A stretch of DNA of 64,000 nucleotides, taken from NCBI RefSeq assembly GCF_013602415.1, contig NZ_WPAG02000002.1, positions 4,591,480 to 4,655,479 on the forward strand. Direction: 5' to 3'. Of the stretch, positions 41,582 to 49,582 are shown piece by piece; positions within the stretch are counted from its first letter, which is position 1, and each line of letters opens with the position of its first letter. The notes under the pieces were generated by a model. It had not been told where the DNA came from, did no database searches, and saw only the letters and a list, made by a program, of their open reading frames with translations. The DNA is from Rhodococcus sp. B50. GTDB taxonomy: Bacteria; Actinomycetota; Actinomycetes; Mycobacteriales; Mycobacteriaceae. The translations under genes were made by a program, and so were the position numbers.

Positions 41582-43053
41582 GACGACAACCCGTGGAAGG
41601 TCTTCTCCCAGTAGGAGGGGTTACGGATGAGCTGATAGGTGCCTTTGATCGCTGCGATGGACATGAGCACCCAGTACAGCGGGACGGTCAGGCACGGCCA
41701 CCACAGGTTCGCGTGCCCGGTCTCGCGACACGCGACGAAGTTCATGTACATCACGGCAACGTTGCCGAACACGAGCGAGATCAAGGCGGGGAAGTAGGCG
41801 TACCACGGAAAGATCTCCTCGATGAGATCCGCTTGTCCGAGCAGCCACGACAGCGTCGTCATCCAGAACACCATGTTCAGGCACGCGATGATCGGTGTGC
41901 CCGCCAGCAGGGTCGTGAACCGCAGCATCCCGACGGTGCCGATGACCCGCCACAGTCGGACGGGACGGCGCATGTGGACCAGCCAGGTCTGCAGATAGCC
42001 CTTGTACCACCGGGACCGCTGCCGCACCCAGTTGATCGGATCGCTGTTCGCCTCCTCCAGTGTGGTGGAGTCGAGAACTGCAGTGGAGTAGCCGGATTCG
42101 GCGATCCGGACGCCGAGATCGGCATCCTCGGTGACGTTGTACGGATCCCACGCACCGATCTCGTCGAACACCGATCGGCGGATGTGGTTCGACGTCCCGC
42201 CGAGCGGAATCGGCGAGTGCGACTTCATCAGGCCGGGCAGGATGAAGTTGAACCACAGCGCGTAGTCGGCGGTGAACCAGCCGGTCAGCAGATTCTGGGT
42301 TCCGTTGTGGAAGGCAAGTTTCGCCTGCACGCACGCCACGTCGTCGCCGAGACGGTCGAAGACTGCGACCACTCGGCGCAGCTGCAGAGGTTCGGGGAGG
42401 TCCTCGGCGTCGAAGATCGTCACGATCTCGCCGGTCGTGAAGTGCAATCCGTAATTGCACGCCTTCGGTTTCGTGCGCGGGTCGGCGGCCGGAACGAGCA
42501 GGATCTCGACGCTCTCGCCGAGTCCGGCCTTCTCCGCGGCGTCGATCGTGACGGTGTCGTCCTCCTCGAGCAGCAACAGCACCTGGAGCTTGTCGGCCGG
42601 ATAGTCGAGCGCGGCCATGGCGGCGAGCAGGTCGCCGACCACCTCGGGTTCGTTGTAGGCGGGGACGAGCACCGTGTACGGCGGGAGCCGGTCGTCGGGG
42701 AGGGCGCGCGCTTCCTCGTCGTCGACGATGAACTGGGCGTCGCGTGCCATGCCGCGGGTGAAGAGCAACAGCCGGTCGGCGAGGGTCGCGATGTACCCGA
42801 AGGTGCACAGCACGGTGAAGACGATCAGGGTAGGTTTCGTCGCCACGACGAGCGAGGCCGCGAAGGCCGCGGCGAGGGCGAATCCGAGATACTTCTGCCA
42901 CGGCACGAATGCGACCGACGCCGACGAGACGGGGCTGCGTTCGCGGAGTCCGTGTACGGCCTCGTGCAGCGCCGCCTTCCGGTAGGCGTCGAACTCGGCG
43001 GTGTCTTCGACCGGAACATCGTGTCCGGAGCCGACGTTCACGCGCCCTGCCAT
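41578..43053 (-). CDS. processive family-2 glycosyltransferase (cellulose-synthase-like)
   Basis: 491 residues; ATG 43053 with GGAGG 4 nt upstream overlaps the preceding gene by 16 nt (a GTG at 43041 would give a 4-nt overlap). The GT2 core is VLVPAYNEPEVV, then FDAEDLPEP with the metal Asp, TEDADLGVR with the base Asp, and QRSRWYKG (QxxRW), the set found in processive synthases such as BcsA and hyaluronan synthase. Two membrane helices precede and several follow the core. No PilZ domain is seen. With the BcsB-like protein it is the likely polymerase, extruding a beta-glucan-like chain. Confidence 0.88.
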   Translation of the reverse strand: MAGRVNVGSGHDVPVEDTAEFDAYRKAALHEAVHGLRERSPVSSASVAFVPWQKYLGFALAAAFAASLVVATKPTLIVFTVLCTFGYIATLADRLLLFTRGMARDAQFIVDDEEARALPDDRLPPYTVLVPAYNEPEVVGDLLAAMAALDYPADKLQVLLLLEEDDTVTIDAAEKAGLGESVEILLVPAADPRTKPKACNYGLHFTTGEIVTIFDAEDLPEPLQLRRVVAVFDRLGDDVACVQAKLAFHNGTQNLLTGWFTADYALWFNFILPGLMKSHSPIPLGGTSNHIRRSVFDEIGAWDPYNVTEDADLGVRIAESGYSTAVLDSTTLEEANSDPINWVRQRSRWYKGYLQTWLVHMRRPVRLWRVIGTVGMLRFTTLLAGTPIIACLNMVFWMTTLSWLLGQADLIEEIFPWYAYFPALISLVFGNVAVMYMNFVACRETGHANLWWPCLTVPLYWVLMSIAAIKGTYQLIRNPSYWEKTFHGLSS

Positions 43054-44522
43054 TGCGCCTCCACGAGTTCGCGACCCACTTCGATCAACATGGAACGATC
43101 CTTGTACTCGGGCTCGTTGTCCTCGACGGTACCGTTGCCGCGCAACAACACTCGCATCAGGGTGCGCGCGTTGGCGACGGTGTTCGGTTCGGGTTGCGGG
43201 AACGGCGCATCGAGTTCGTGGTTGTCCACCGTCAGCAGGCTCACCCGCTGGGCGACGGTGTCGCTGCGGGTCCAGACGAAGCTGAGCAGGCTCCACGTCA
43301 GGAGCAGTGTGTCGTCGACGACGGTGAAGTACTCGGCGGTCACGCCGCGACCCAGATCGACGTATTCCTTCGGGCTCACCCGTGATTTACCCAGTGCGTA
43401 CATCGATTCGGTGGGGTACACGGCGAACGAACCGACACGACGCACCTGCAGGGTCTGCACTGCGACGGTGCGGGGACGCAGCAGTCGATCCCACTCCGGG
43501 TTCGGTTCCTCCGCTCGGAGCATCTGCCGGCGCAGCACCGATCCCTGGCGGAAATAGGCTCGGGGCCAGTCGTAGTCGACGGACGACAACTGCACCCATC
43601 CGGGGGGAACGATCTGGGTGGCGGTGCCCGAATAGGGCGGGCCGGCCGAGACGGGTGTCAGACGTTGGTCGGGGAGTGGCAGGAGCGCGGCGAGCAGTGC
43701 GGCCACCGCTATGCACATCGCTCCGCGCACGGCCTGGGGAATCGACACCGGGTTCGCCGGCAGTGTGCGGGGGGCGAGTCCGCGGAACGTCCACAGGTAG
43801 GCCCCGGATCCCACGACCACCGTGGCGATCAGGGCCGGAACGTACTGGTCCACGGCGATGGGTGCGTCCGGCCATCGTCGATCGATCACGACGAGCGCGA
43901 TCAGTCCGGTCACGAATGTCGCGGAGCCGTAGAAGAATCCACGAGCCCGGTTGCGCCGCGTCGCCAGTCCGATCGCGGAGGCGGCGAGCACGAGGGTGAC
44001 CGCACCGGCGACGAATTTCGTCCCGCCGAGCTCGATGAGCACGATGCGGTACACGATGGGCGAGCTGAGGAAGAGCATCATCCATGCTTCCCAGTACGCC
44101 GCGGTCACCCGCAGGCCGAACATCGCGACGCACGCGCCGCACACGAACACCCACGCGGCAAGCACGTCGAGATGCATCGCCTGATAGTTCGTCGGGTACC
44201 TCGGCATCAGCAGTCCCTTGATCGCGAGGGCGATCAGCAGCAACAGGACGGACGTGATGATGTCGGTCTGCCGGTCGTGGATGGGTAGTTCGTTCCGGCG
44301 CCGACGCGTGACACCGATCGCGACCACCGCGACGAGCGGCGGCACGATCAGGACGTAGCCGCCCGTGGTGCCCGCGCGCATCTCGTCGATCAACTGCAGC
44401 CACGTGGAGTGGAAACCGATCAGGGTTGCGGCGACGATCACGATCCACCGATTGGTGGTGTGCAGCATCGCGTTCGTGAAGAACCGTTCGGTGAACGGCG
44501 GTTGCTCGACTGTCGTGGTCAT
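43038..44522 (-). CDS. multi-pass membrane protein of the polysaccharide operon
   Basis: 494 residues from ATG 44522; a GTG at 44531 would overlap the upstream stop by 4 nt. About eight to ten helices in the first 300 residues, then an exported domain of about 190 residues containing PPGWVQLSSVDYDWPRAYF. The architecture (membrane part plus C-terminal soluble part) is loosely like exosortase/EpsI fusions, but the catalytic Cys-Arg-His pattern is not found, so that call is not made. Its position between the BcsB-like and GT2 genes points to a role in synthesis or export of the polymer. Confidence 0.65.
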   Translation of the reverse strand: MTTTVEQPPFTERFFTNAMLHTTNRWIVIVAATLIGFHSTWLQLIDEMRAGTTGGYVLIVPPLVAVVAIGVTRRRRNELPIHDRQTDIITSVLLLLIALAIKGLLMPRYPTNYQAMHLDVLAAWVFVCGACVAMFGLRVTAAYWEAWMMLFLSSPIVYRIVLIELGGTKFVAGAVTLVLAASAIGLATRRNRARGFFYGSATFVTGLIALVVIDRRWPDAPIAVDQYVPALIATVVVGSGAYLWTFRGLAPRTLPANPVSIPQAVRGAMCIAVAALLAALLPLPDQRLTPVSAGPPYSGTATQIVPPGWVQLSSVDYDWPRAYFRQGSVLRRQMLRAEEPNPEWDRLLRPRTVAVQTLQVRRVGSFAVYPTESMYALGKSRVSPKEYVDLGRGVTAEYFTVVDDTLLLTWSLLSFVWTRSDTVAQRVSLLTVDNHELDAPFPQPEPNTVANARTLMRVLLRGNGTVEDNEPEYKDRSMLIEVGRELVEAQWQGA

Positions 44523-44527
44523 AGCGT

Positions 44528-46519
44528 TCACCGCGACTGCGGACGGCGCCGGCGGGAGATCGCCCACACCGCGGCGCCTACCGCACCGACGACGAGCAGG
44601 ACGACACCCGCAACGACCACCGCGGTCACCGTGCTGTTCGTTCCCGACGACGCCGCGTCGACGTCGTGGTCCTGGGTCTGTGGATCGATGAGCGTGATCG
44701 GATCACGGTCGGGTGCGGTGAACAGCACGCTGCCGTCGAGCTCGAACCAGCGGCCGGGCTCGGCGGAGAGCCAGTCGATCGTCCGATCGAGTTCCTCGGG
44801 GACGTCGGTGGAGGTGGCGACCAGCACGGTGCGTCCGTCGTCGCGCACGACCTGCAGAGAGGCGAAGTCCACCTCGGTGCCGAAGGTGAGGCTGGTGCTC
44901 TCGCCGTCGGCATTGCGGACCTCGAACCGGCGGTCCTCGGTGCGGACGAGCGGCAACTCCGACTGCAGTCGTTCGGGGAGGACGCCGTTCGCCGCCACGA
45001 CCAGCGCGGGCGCCGACGAGCTGAGCGCGTCGTCGATCGACACCCAGGTCGGATCCAGCGGGCGCGTGGTGAGCGACTGGAGCCCGGCGACGAGTTCGAC
45101 GGCACGTCCGACGTCGACGAGTGTGCGACCCGCGGTGGCGACGTTCAACTGTGGCATCAGCGTCTGGGGCAACGACGGAAAACCGACGGGAACGGGCGGG
45201 TCGGCGATGGTGCTCGACACGCGGCTGTTGCCGTCGATGCGGAGTGTGACGGGCTGCTGGAGACCGCACTGCTGCTGGGAACCGGTCGTGCGGAGCGCGA
45301 CGGTGATGTCGGTGAGACGCCCGAGGGAAGAGTTCGGCACCGTGACCACGCGGTCGATGACACCGCTCGCATCGGCTGCCCACGCGTCGAGCTGGACGTC
45401 ACCGGCCGAGACGGTGATCAGCCCACCCTGGGCGGCGGGGAGCGGGGTGTAGGAACCCTTCAGATCGATGGCGACATCCCGGACGGGCCGGCCGAACTCG
45501 GCCTGGTCGAGGAACAGGTGCACGTCGGCGATGCCGAGGCCGCTCGTCTCGAGGTCGGACACTCGCAGGTCGTACAAGGTGGTCGAGTCCGGAGCAAGGA
45601 TGGGCGGGACGTCGAAGGCGCCGACGGCGACGTCGGAACCGACGGCGAGACCGGACAGGATGCTGTTCACCAGGTGTCCCTGGTCGAGGAGAGTGTCCGC
45701 GTCGCCTCGGACGTACAGGGCGGGAGGGCCGTCGGGAACGGCGCCGAGCTCCACACCCGTGTCCTCGCCTTCGCGGACGACGATCTGGCGGACGAAAGGA
45801 CTGTCGGCGGCCGGGGGAATGCCGTTCGGCGGCAGTTCACGCACGTCCACCGGCACCTGACGTCCCGAATAGCGCGCGATCACGTCGGCGGCGAGATCCA
45901 GGGTGACGGTCGACTCGGCGTCCGTCGGTCCTTCCGTCAGATACAGCTCGAGACGTTCGAGGACGGGAGGTAGAAAGTCGGCGACCACGGACGGGAGCGT
46001 GGGGGTACCTGCGTACCGCACCACACCGTCGCGCAACCGCACCGAACCGAGGGTCCAGTCGTCGGGGCAGATGTTGTCGACGGCGGTCAGGGACAGACCC
46101 AGCGAGATCACCGCGGCGTCGTTCTCCACCTTCGCGCCGGAGAGCGGAATCGACAGGGGCACGATGTCGCCACCGGCCGGAAGTTCCACCCGGGTGAGCA
46201 ATCGTCCGTCCGAGGTGACGTCGATCCATCCGCGCGCGACATTCGTGGGCAGCTGAGCGGTGGTGTCCAGGAAAGCGGGGGTATTGCCGTCGGGGATCGG
46301 AACTGTGAGCGTGACGATATCGGAATTGCCACGGAATTCGATGTTCGGGCCGAGGCCGAGAGTGCGGGTCGGGAAAGTCACCTCGCCCGGACCGGTTGCT
46401 CCTGTCGGCTCGAGCTCCTGTGCTGCAGCGGTAATGGGGTTCGCGCACAGCGTCATCGAGACGGCAAGGGCCAGTATGAGACTGCGCCGGGAACGACGAC
46501 CGGTTCGGGAGAATGTCAC
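44528..46519 (-). CDS. BcsB-like secreted/membrane-anchored protein
   Basis: 663 residues with GTG start. Signal peptide (RRSRRSLILALAVSMTLCANPITA), a long beta-rich exported region and a single C-terminal helix (VVVAGVVLLVVGAVGAAVWA) with basic end. This layout is that of BcsB, the cellulose-synthase accessory protein that guides the polymer out of the membrane. No clear sequence motif was matched, so the call rests on topology, size and the cellulose-synthase-like neighbour. First gene of the 46.5 to 39.9 kb operon; divergent from a GT4 gene. Confidence 0.68.
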   Translation of the reverse strand: MTFSRTGRRSRRSLILALAVSMTLCANPITAAAQELEPTGATGPGEVTFPTRTLGLGPNIEFRGNSDIVTLTVPIPDGNTPAFLDTTAQLPTNVARGWIDVTSDGRLLTRVELPAGGDIVPLSIPLSGAKVENDAAVISLGLSLTAVDNICPDDWTLGSVRLRDGVVRYAGTPTLPSVVADFLPPVLERLELYLTEGPTDAESTVTLDLAADVIARYSGRQVPVDVRELPPNGIPPAADSPFVRQIVVREGEDTGVELGAVPDGPPALYVRGDADTLLDQGHLVNSILSGLAVGSDVAVGAFDVPPILAPDSTTLYDLRVSDLETSGLGIADVHLFLDQAEFGRPVRDVAIDLKGSYTPLPAAQGGLITVSAGDVQLDAWAADASGVIDRVVTVPNSSLGRLTDITVALRTTGSQQQCGLQQPVTLRIDGNSRVSSTIADPPVPVGFPSLPQTLMPQLNVATAGRTLVDVGRAVELVAGLQSLTTRPLDPTWVSIDDALSSSAPALVVAANGVLPERLQSELPLVRTEDRRFEVRNADGESTSLTFGTEVDFASLQVVRDDGRTVLVATSTDVPEELDRTIDWLSAEPGRWFELDGSVLFTAPDRDPITLIDPQTQDHDVDAASSGTNSTVTAVVVAGVVLLVVGAVGAAVWAISRRRRPQSR

Positions 46520-46658
46520 CCGAGCAGCGTATTGCGCCGGGTCACGAAGTTATTGCAGACGCGTCGAGAATTCGGTGTGACGTTGTGCTGTTGTAACAAA
46601 AGCAGGTGCAGACCCGATTTCGGTCGACGACCACAATTCGGACGAACGGGAGGACTCC

Positions 46659-46700
46659 GTGGCGGAACCGACGACGGATCGGACGGTTGCTGCGCAGTGA
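46659..46700 (+). CDS. 13-codon leader peptide ahead of the GT4 gene
   Basis: GTG start with a strong GGGAGG ribosome site 5 nt upstream; the TGA stop overlaps the GTG of the glycosyltransferase (GTGA). The glycosyltransferase has no good site of its own, so it may depend on reinitiation from this leader. The peptide has no run of one amino acid that would suggest classic attenuation. Confidence 0.5.
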   Translation: MAEPTTDRTVAAQ

Positions 46701-47809
46701 GTGGTTCGCTGTTGTTCGTCGGGCACACCGGTGAGTGTTCGGGTGCCGAGAAGGTGATGTTGACGCTCGTCGACGTCGCCCTCGCACAGGGTCGTCGGGT
46801 CGTCGTGGCGTGCCCCGGCGGACCGCTCGCCGAGGCGCTCCCGGCCGGATGCGTGCACGTCCGGCTGCCGCGGCTGGGCATGTGGGGTCAGACGGGACTC
46901 GGGCGGATCGTGGGCCTGGCAGGTCTTCCGGTGCGCTGGCTGACGGGAGCACTCCGACTCCGCCGTGTGCTCGCCGTCGAGCGACCCCGGGTGGTGTGCA
47001 ATTCGCTGTTCGCGTTGCCGTCCCTGCGACTCGCCGTGGCGGGTACGTCCCATCGCACACATGCGAGGTGGCTTGTGCACGACACGCTGTCGTCGCGGAA
47101 GCAGCGCCTCGTCGCCCGGTGGGGCAGGGCGGCGGTGGCGGGTGCGGTCGCGGTCTCCCGCGCCTCGGCGATCCCGGTCCGTGAATGCGGGTATCCCGTG
47201 GTCGTCGCACCGCACGGCGTTCCGATCCCTCCGTCTCTGTCCCGTAGCGCGCCGCGTGCGGACTCGACGGCGCGGGTGGGCATCCTCGCATCGGTGACCG
47301 AATGGAAGGGGCATCGTGTCCTCCTGGACGCGGTCGCCCAGGTGCCCGATGTCCGGCTCGACGTGGCAGGCACGCCGTTCCCCGGCGACGAACCGTTCCT
47401 CGACGAGTTGCGGCGGCGCGCCGAGCAGCCCGATCTACGTGGACGGGTGTCGTTTTTGGGCCGGGTCGATCCGGCCGAGGTCTTCGCGGTCTGGGACGTG
47501 ACGGTCTCGGCGAGCACCTCACCCGAGGCGGGGCCGCTGGTCGCGCTCGAGGCGATGGCGCACGGTGTGCCCGTCGTGGGCACCGATCACGGGGGCACCG
47601 CCGAGCATCTGGCCGACGGCGCGGGAATACTCGTGCCACCCGGTGATGCGAAGGCACTGGCAGAGGCGTTGCGGCTGCTGGTGACCGAACCCGGCCTGCG
47701 AAACGAACTCGTGATCACCGCGCGTCGCCGGGTGGAGGAACATCACGACATCGAGGTGACGCTTCCGGCCATGGTGGACGCGTTATGGGGGACCAGCGTC
47801 ACATTGTGA
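46697..47809 (+). CDS. GT4-family glycosyltransferase
   Basis: 370 residues, GTG start. Glycosyltransferase family 4 (GT-B fold): N-terminal FVGHTGECSGAEKVML binds acceptor, VGILASVTEWKGH opens the C-terminal domain, and SPEAGPLVALEAMAHGVPVVGTDHGGTAEHL is the EX7E donor-site block with both Glu. It transfers a sugar from a nucleotide donor on the cytosolic side. It is divergent from the BcsB-like gene across 177 bp. Its start is coupled to a short leader ORF. Confidence 0.9.
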   Translation: MSGSLLFVGHTGECSGAEKVMLTLVDVALAQGRRVVVACPGGPLAEALPAGCVHVRLPRLGMWGQTGLGRIVGLAGLPVRWLTGALRLRRVLAVERPRVVCNSLFALPSLRLAVAGTSHRTHARWLVHDTLSSRKQRLVARWGRAAVAGAVAVSRASAIPVRECGYPVVVAPHGVPIPPSLSRSAPRADSTARVGILASVTEWKGHRVLLDAVAQVPDVRLDVAGTPFPGDEPFLDELRRRAEQPDLRGRVSFLGRVDPAEVFAVWDVTVSASTSPEAGPLVALEAMAHGVPVVGTDHGGTAEHLADGAGILVPPGDAKALAEALRLLVTEPGLRNELVITARRRVEEHHDIEVTLPAMVDALWGTSVTL

Positions 47810-47892
47810 GCCGTCCTCGAGTATTGCTTTTGCAACCATGTTGTGATCCCCGATGTTTGGTGTTGGCGGCGGATTCGCGCACACTGTGAGCC

Positions 47893-48054
47893 ATGTGGGT
47901 GTGGATCGCATCGGCGCTGGCGGCGTGGCTGAGTCTCTCGGCTCTCGGCGCGCTCGCGGTCGGTCGGTTCCTGTTCGTCGCCGAAAGCGAGGAACAGCTC
48001 GTCGAGATGCAGCGGGAGCAGCGTGATTCTGCGAATCCTCCCGTGGCTTCCTGA
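47893..48054 (+). CDS. small single-helix membrane protein
   Basis: 53 residues: one hydrophobic helix (WIASALAAWLSLSALGALAVGRFLF, described by position 4-28) then a charged tail with EEQLVEMQREQRD. Ribosome site weak. Comparable small proteins occur beside polysaccharide genes. Plausible but unproven. Confidence 0.45.
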   Translation: MWVWIASALAAWLSLSALGALAVGRFLFVAESEEQLVEMQREQRDSANPPVAS

Positions 48055-48117
48055 CACGCCGGACGATCGCCTGCGCGATACTCGCGAGTAACAGTTTCTC
48101 GTGTCTAGACTCTGCTT

Positions 48118-48235
48118 CGCGTCGTCCTCCTGTCCCCCCATGTGAGGACGGCCGCACGGGTCGGTTACCCCCCATCACCGATCCGTGCAGAAGCCCCGGC
48201 CGATCCACCACCACGATTGCCGGGGCTTCACCCAT
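48118..48235 (+). ncRNA. 6C small RNA
   Basis: Two consecutive stem-loops each expose six cytosines: stem CGTCCTC/GAGGACG (48124-48150) with loop CCCCCC, and stem GCACGGGTCGGT/ACCGATCCGTGC (48154-48188) with loop CCCCCC. A third stem GAAGCCCCGGC/GCCGGGGCTTC (48190-48229) probably ends the RNA. This is the signature of the actinobacterial 6C RNA (B11 in mycobacteria), a trans-acting regulator whose C-rich loops bind G-rich mRNA sites. A TAGACT -10 box at 48106-48111 fixes the approximate 5' end. It ends 26 bp before the SelT/W-like gene. Confidence 0.88.
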
Positions 48236-48260
48236 TTCTGCCGGAGATATCCTGTGGCTC

Positions 48261-48617
48261 ATGACCGAGCAGACTCCCCGGGTTGCGATCACCTATTGCA
48301 CACAGTGCCGATGGTTGCTGCGCGCCGGGTGGATGGCGCAGGAACTGCTGAACACTTTCGGTACCGCGCTCGGCGAGGTCGCCCTCGTTCCGGGAACGGG
48401 TGGAGTGTTCCGCATCGTCGTCGACGAGACGGTCGTGTGGGATCGTAAGGAAGACAAGGGTTTTCCCGAGATCGCCGTGCTCAAGCAGCGGGTGCGCGAT
48501 CTCGTGGAGCCGGATCGTGATCTCGGGCACGTGGATCGGGCCGCCTCTGCCGACGACGCCCCTCGTCGCGACAGCACCGACGCCCCTCGTCGCGACAGCA
48601 CCGACATCTCGCGGTAA
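48261..48617 (+). CDS. SelT/SelW/SelH-like thioredoxin-fold protein
   Basis: 118 residues. The N-terminal CxxC (Cys13, Cys16 in YCTQCRW) and the FRIVVDETVVWDRKEDKGFPE block identify the Rdx/SelWTH family of small thioredoxin-fold redox proteins; here both positions are Cys, not selenocysteine. The C-terminal tail is lengthened by an exact 24-bp tandem duplication (48555-48602) coding DAPRRDST twice. Function in bacteria is unknown. Confidence 0.85.
   Translation: MTEQTPRVAITYCTQCRWLLRAGWMAQELLNTFGTALGEVALVPGTGGVFRIVVDETVVWDRKEDKGFPEIAVLKQRVRDLVEPDRDLGHVDRAASADDAPRRDSTDAPRRDSTDISR
48555..48602. repeat. exact 24-bp tandem duplication in the SelT/W-like gene
   Basis: Two identical 24-bp units (48555-48578, 48579-48602), in frame, near the 3' end of the gene. 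Their identity suggests recent slippage. Confidence 0.95.
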
Positions 48618-48718
48618 CGTTCCCGCATATGTGCCCGCGTTCTACGCGCGCGGGCACGGTCGACGGCGTGCCGCTCACGAAAGCGGTCGCCGACATCGAA
48701 ATACGGGGAGGAAAATCG

Positions 48719-49372
48719 ATGAATTCTGTTGCGAAGAAGGCTGCCGTCGCAGCGTCGGGTGCCGCACTGCTGGCACTGGCAGTGCCGGGAGTGTCGTCCG
48801 CTGCGGGTCCGAGCGTGTCGGCGAATGCGGAGAACGGCGCCATCGTCGTCGACTTCGATCTGAGCCGGGCGGACGTCGATCGCGGCGTCACCTGCGTCAC
48901 CTACGTCCTGAAGCCGGGCACCGTCGACACGGCCGATCCGTCGGGCCGCATCGACGCGCAGCCCGCCGGCACGAGCTTCTCGGTGACCAACACCAGCACC
49001 TCGAGCGCGTTGTACATCAAGGACGGCGCACCCTCGCAGGCCGGCCCGGAGTCGATCACCGACGGCACCTACAACGTGTTCTGGGGCTGCCAGGACGCCT
49101 CGGGTACGCAGTACGAGAACATCTTCGACGCGTCCGGTCGTCCCTTCACCGGTGGCATTTCGGTGACGGTCGGCGGCGGGTCCGCACCGCAGGGTGAGGC
49201 GGCTCCGGCCCCGCAGGCGCAGCCGGCACCGCAGGGTCAGGCCGCACCGCAGGGCCAGGCCGCGCCCGAGGCCGGGAACGTGCCCGAGGCTCCCCAGGCG
49301 CAGCCGGAGCCGGTCGACCCCTTCCAGTTCGTGATCAAGTTCCTTCGCGACCTGATCGGCGCCTACCTCTGA
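48719..49372 (+). CDS. secreted protein with Ala/Pro/Gln-rich tail
   Basis: 217 residues; ATG with a very good GGGGAGG ribosome site. Signal peptide (KKAAVAASGAALLALAVPG, cleavage near SSA-AGP). An immunoglobulin-like or beta-rich domain of about 120 residues with two Cys (VTCVTY and WGCQDA, a probable disulfide) is followed by a low-complexity region with APQGQ repeats and a C-terminal amphipathic helix (DPFQFVIKFLRDLIGAYL). Function unknown; likely cell-surface. A strong terminator follows. Confidence 0.78.
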   Translation: MNSVAKKAAVAASGAALLALAVPGVSSAAGPSVSANAENGAIVVDFDLSRADVDRGVTCVTYVLKPGTVDTADPSGRIDAQPAGTSFSVTNTSTSSALYIKDGAPSQAGPESITDGTYNVFWGCQDASGTQYENIFDASGRPFTGGISVTVGGGSAPQGEAAPAPQAQPAPQGQAAPQGQAAPEAGNVPEAPQAQPEPVDPFQFVIKFLRDLIGAYL

Positions 49373-49400
49373 TCGGCGTCCCACCGGTCCACGAGTGACC

Positions 49401-49437
49401 CATCGGCGGCACCCCTGTGGGGTGCCGCCGATGCTTT
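49401..49437 (+). terminator. Rho-independent terminator
   Basis: 15-bp perfect stem CATCGGCGGCACCCC / GGGGTGCCGCCGATG with 3-nt loop, followed by CTTTTCG; 28 bp after the secreted-protein stop. Confidence 0.85.
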
Positions 49438-49582
49438 TCGCACCGGCCCTGCAGATGTCGTCGCGTCCGCGCTGGCTGCCCGGTAGCCGACGGACCGTAC
49501 GGGTCGGTAACATTTGCCCGATTCGTCGCGACACACTGGCAACGTGCCCCTCTCCGGGGCGGCAGCGAAAGGCCTGTGCATC

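Noticed and set aside
43038..44522. Exosortase assignment for the membrane protein of the polysaccharide operon
   Set aside because: The topology is suggestive and exosortase-type hydrolases lie nearby, but the conserved Cys, Arg and His residues of exosortases cannot be found.
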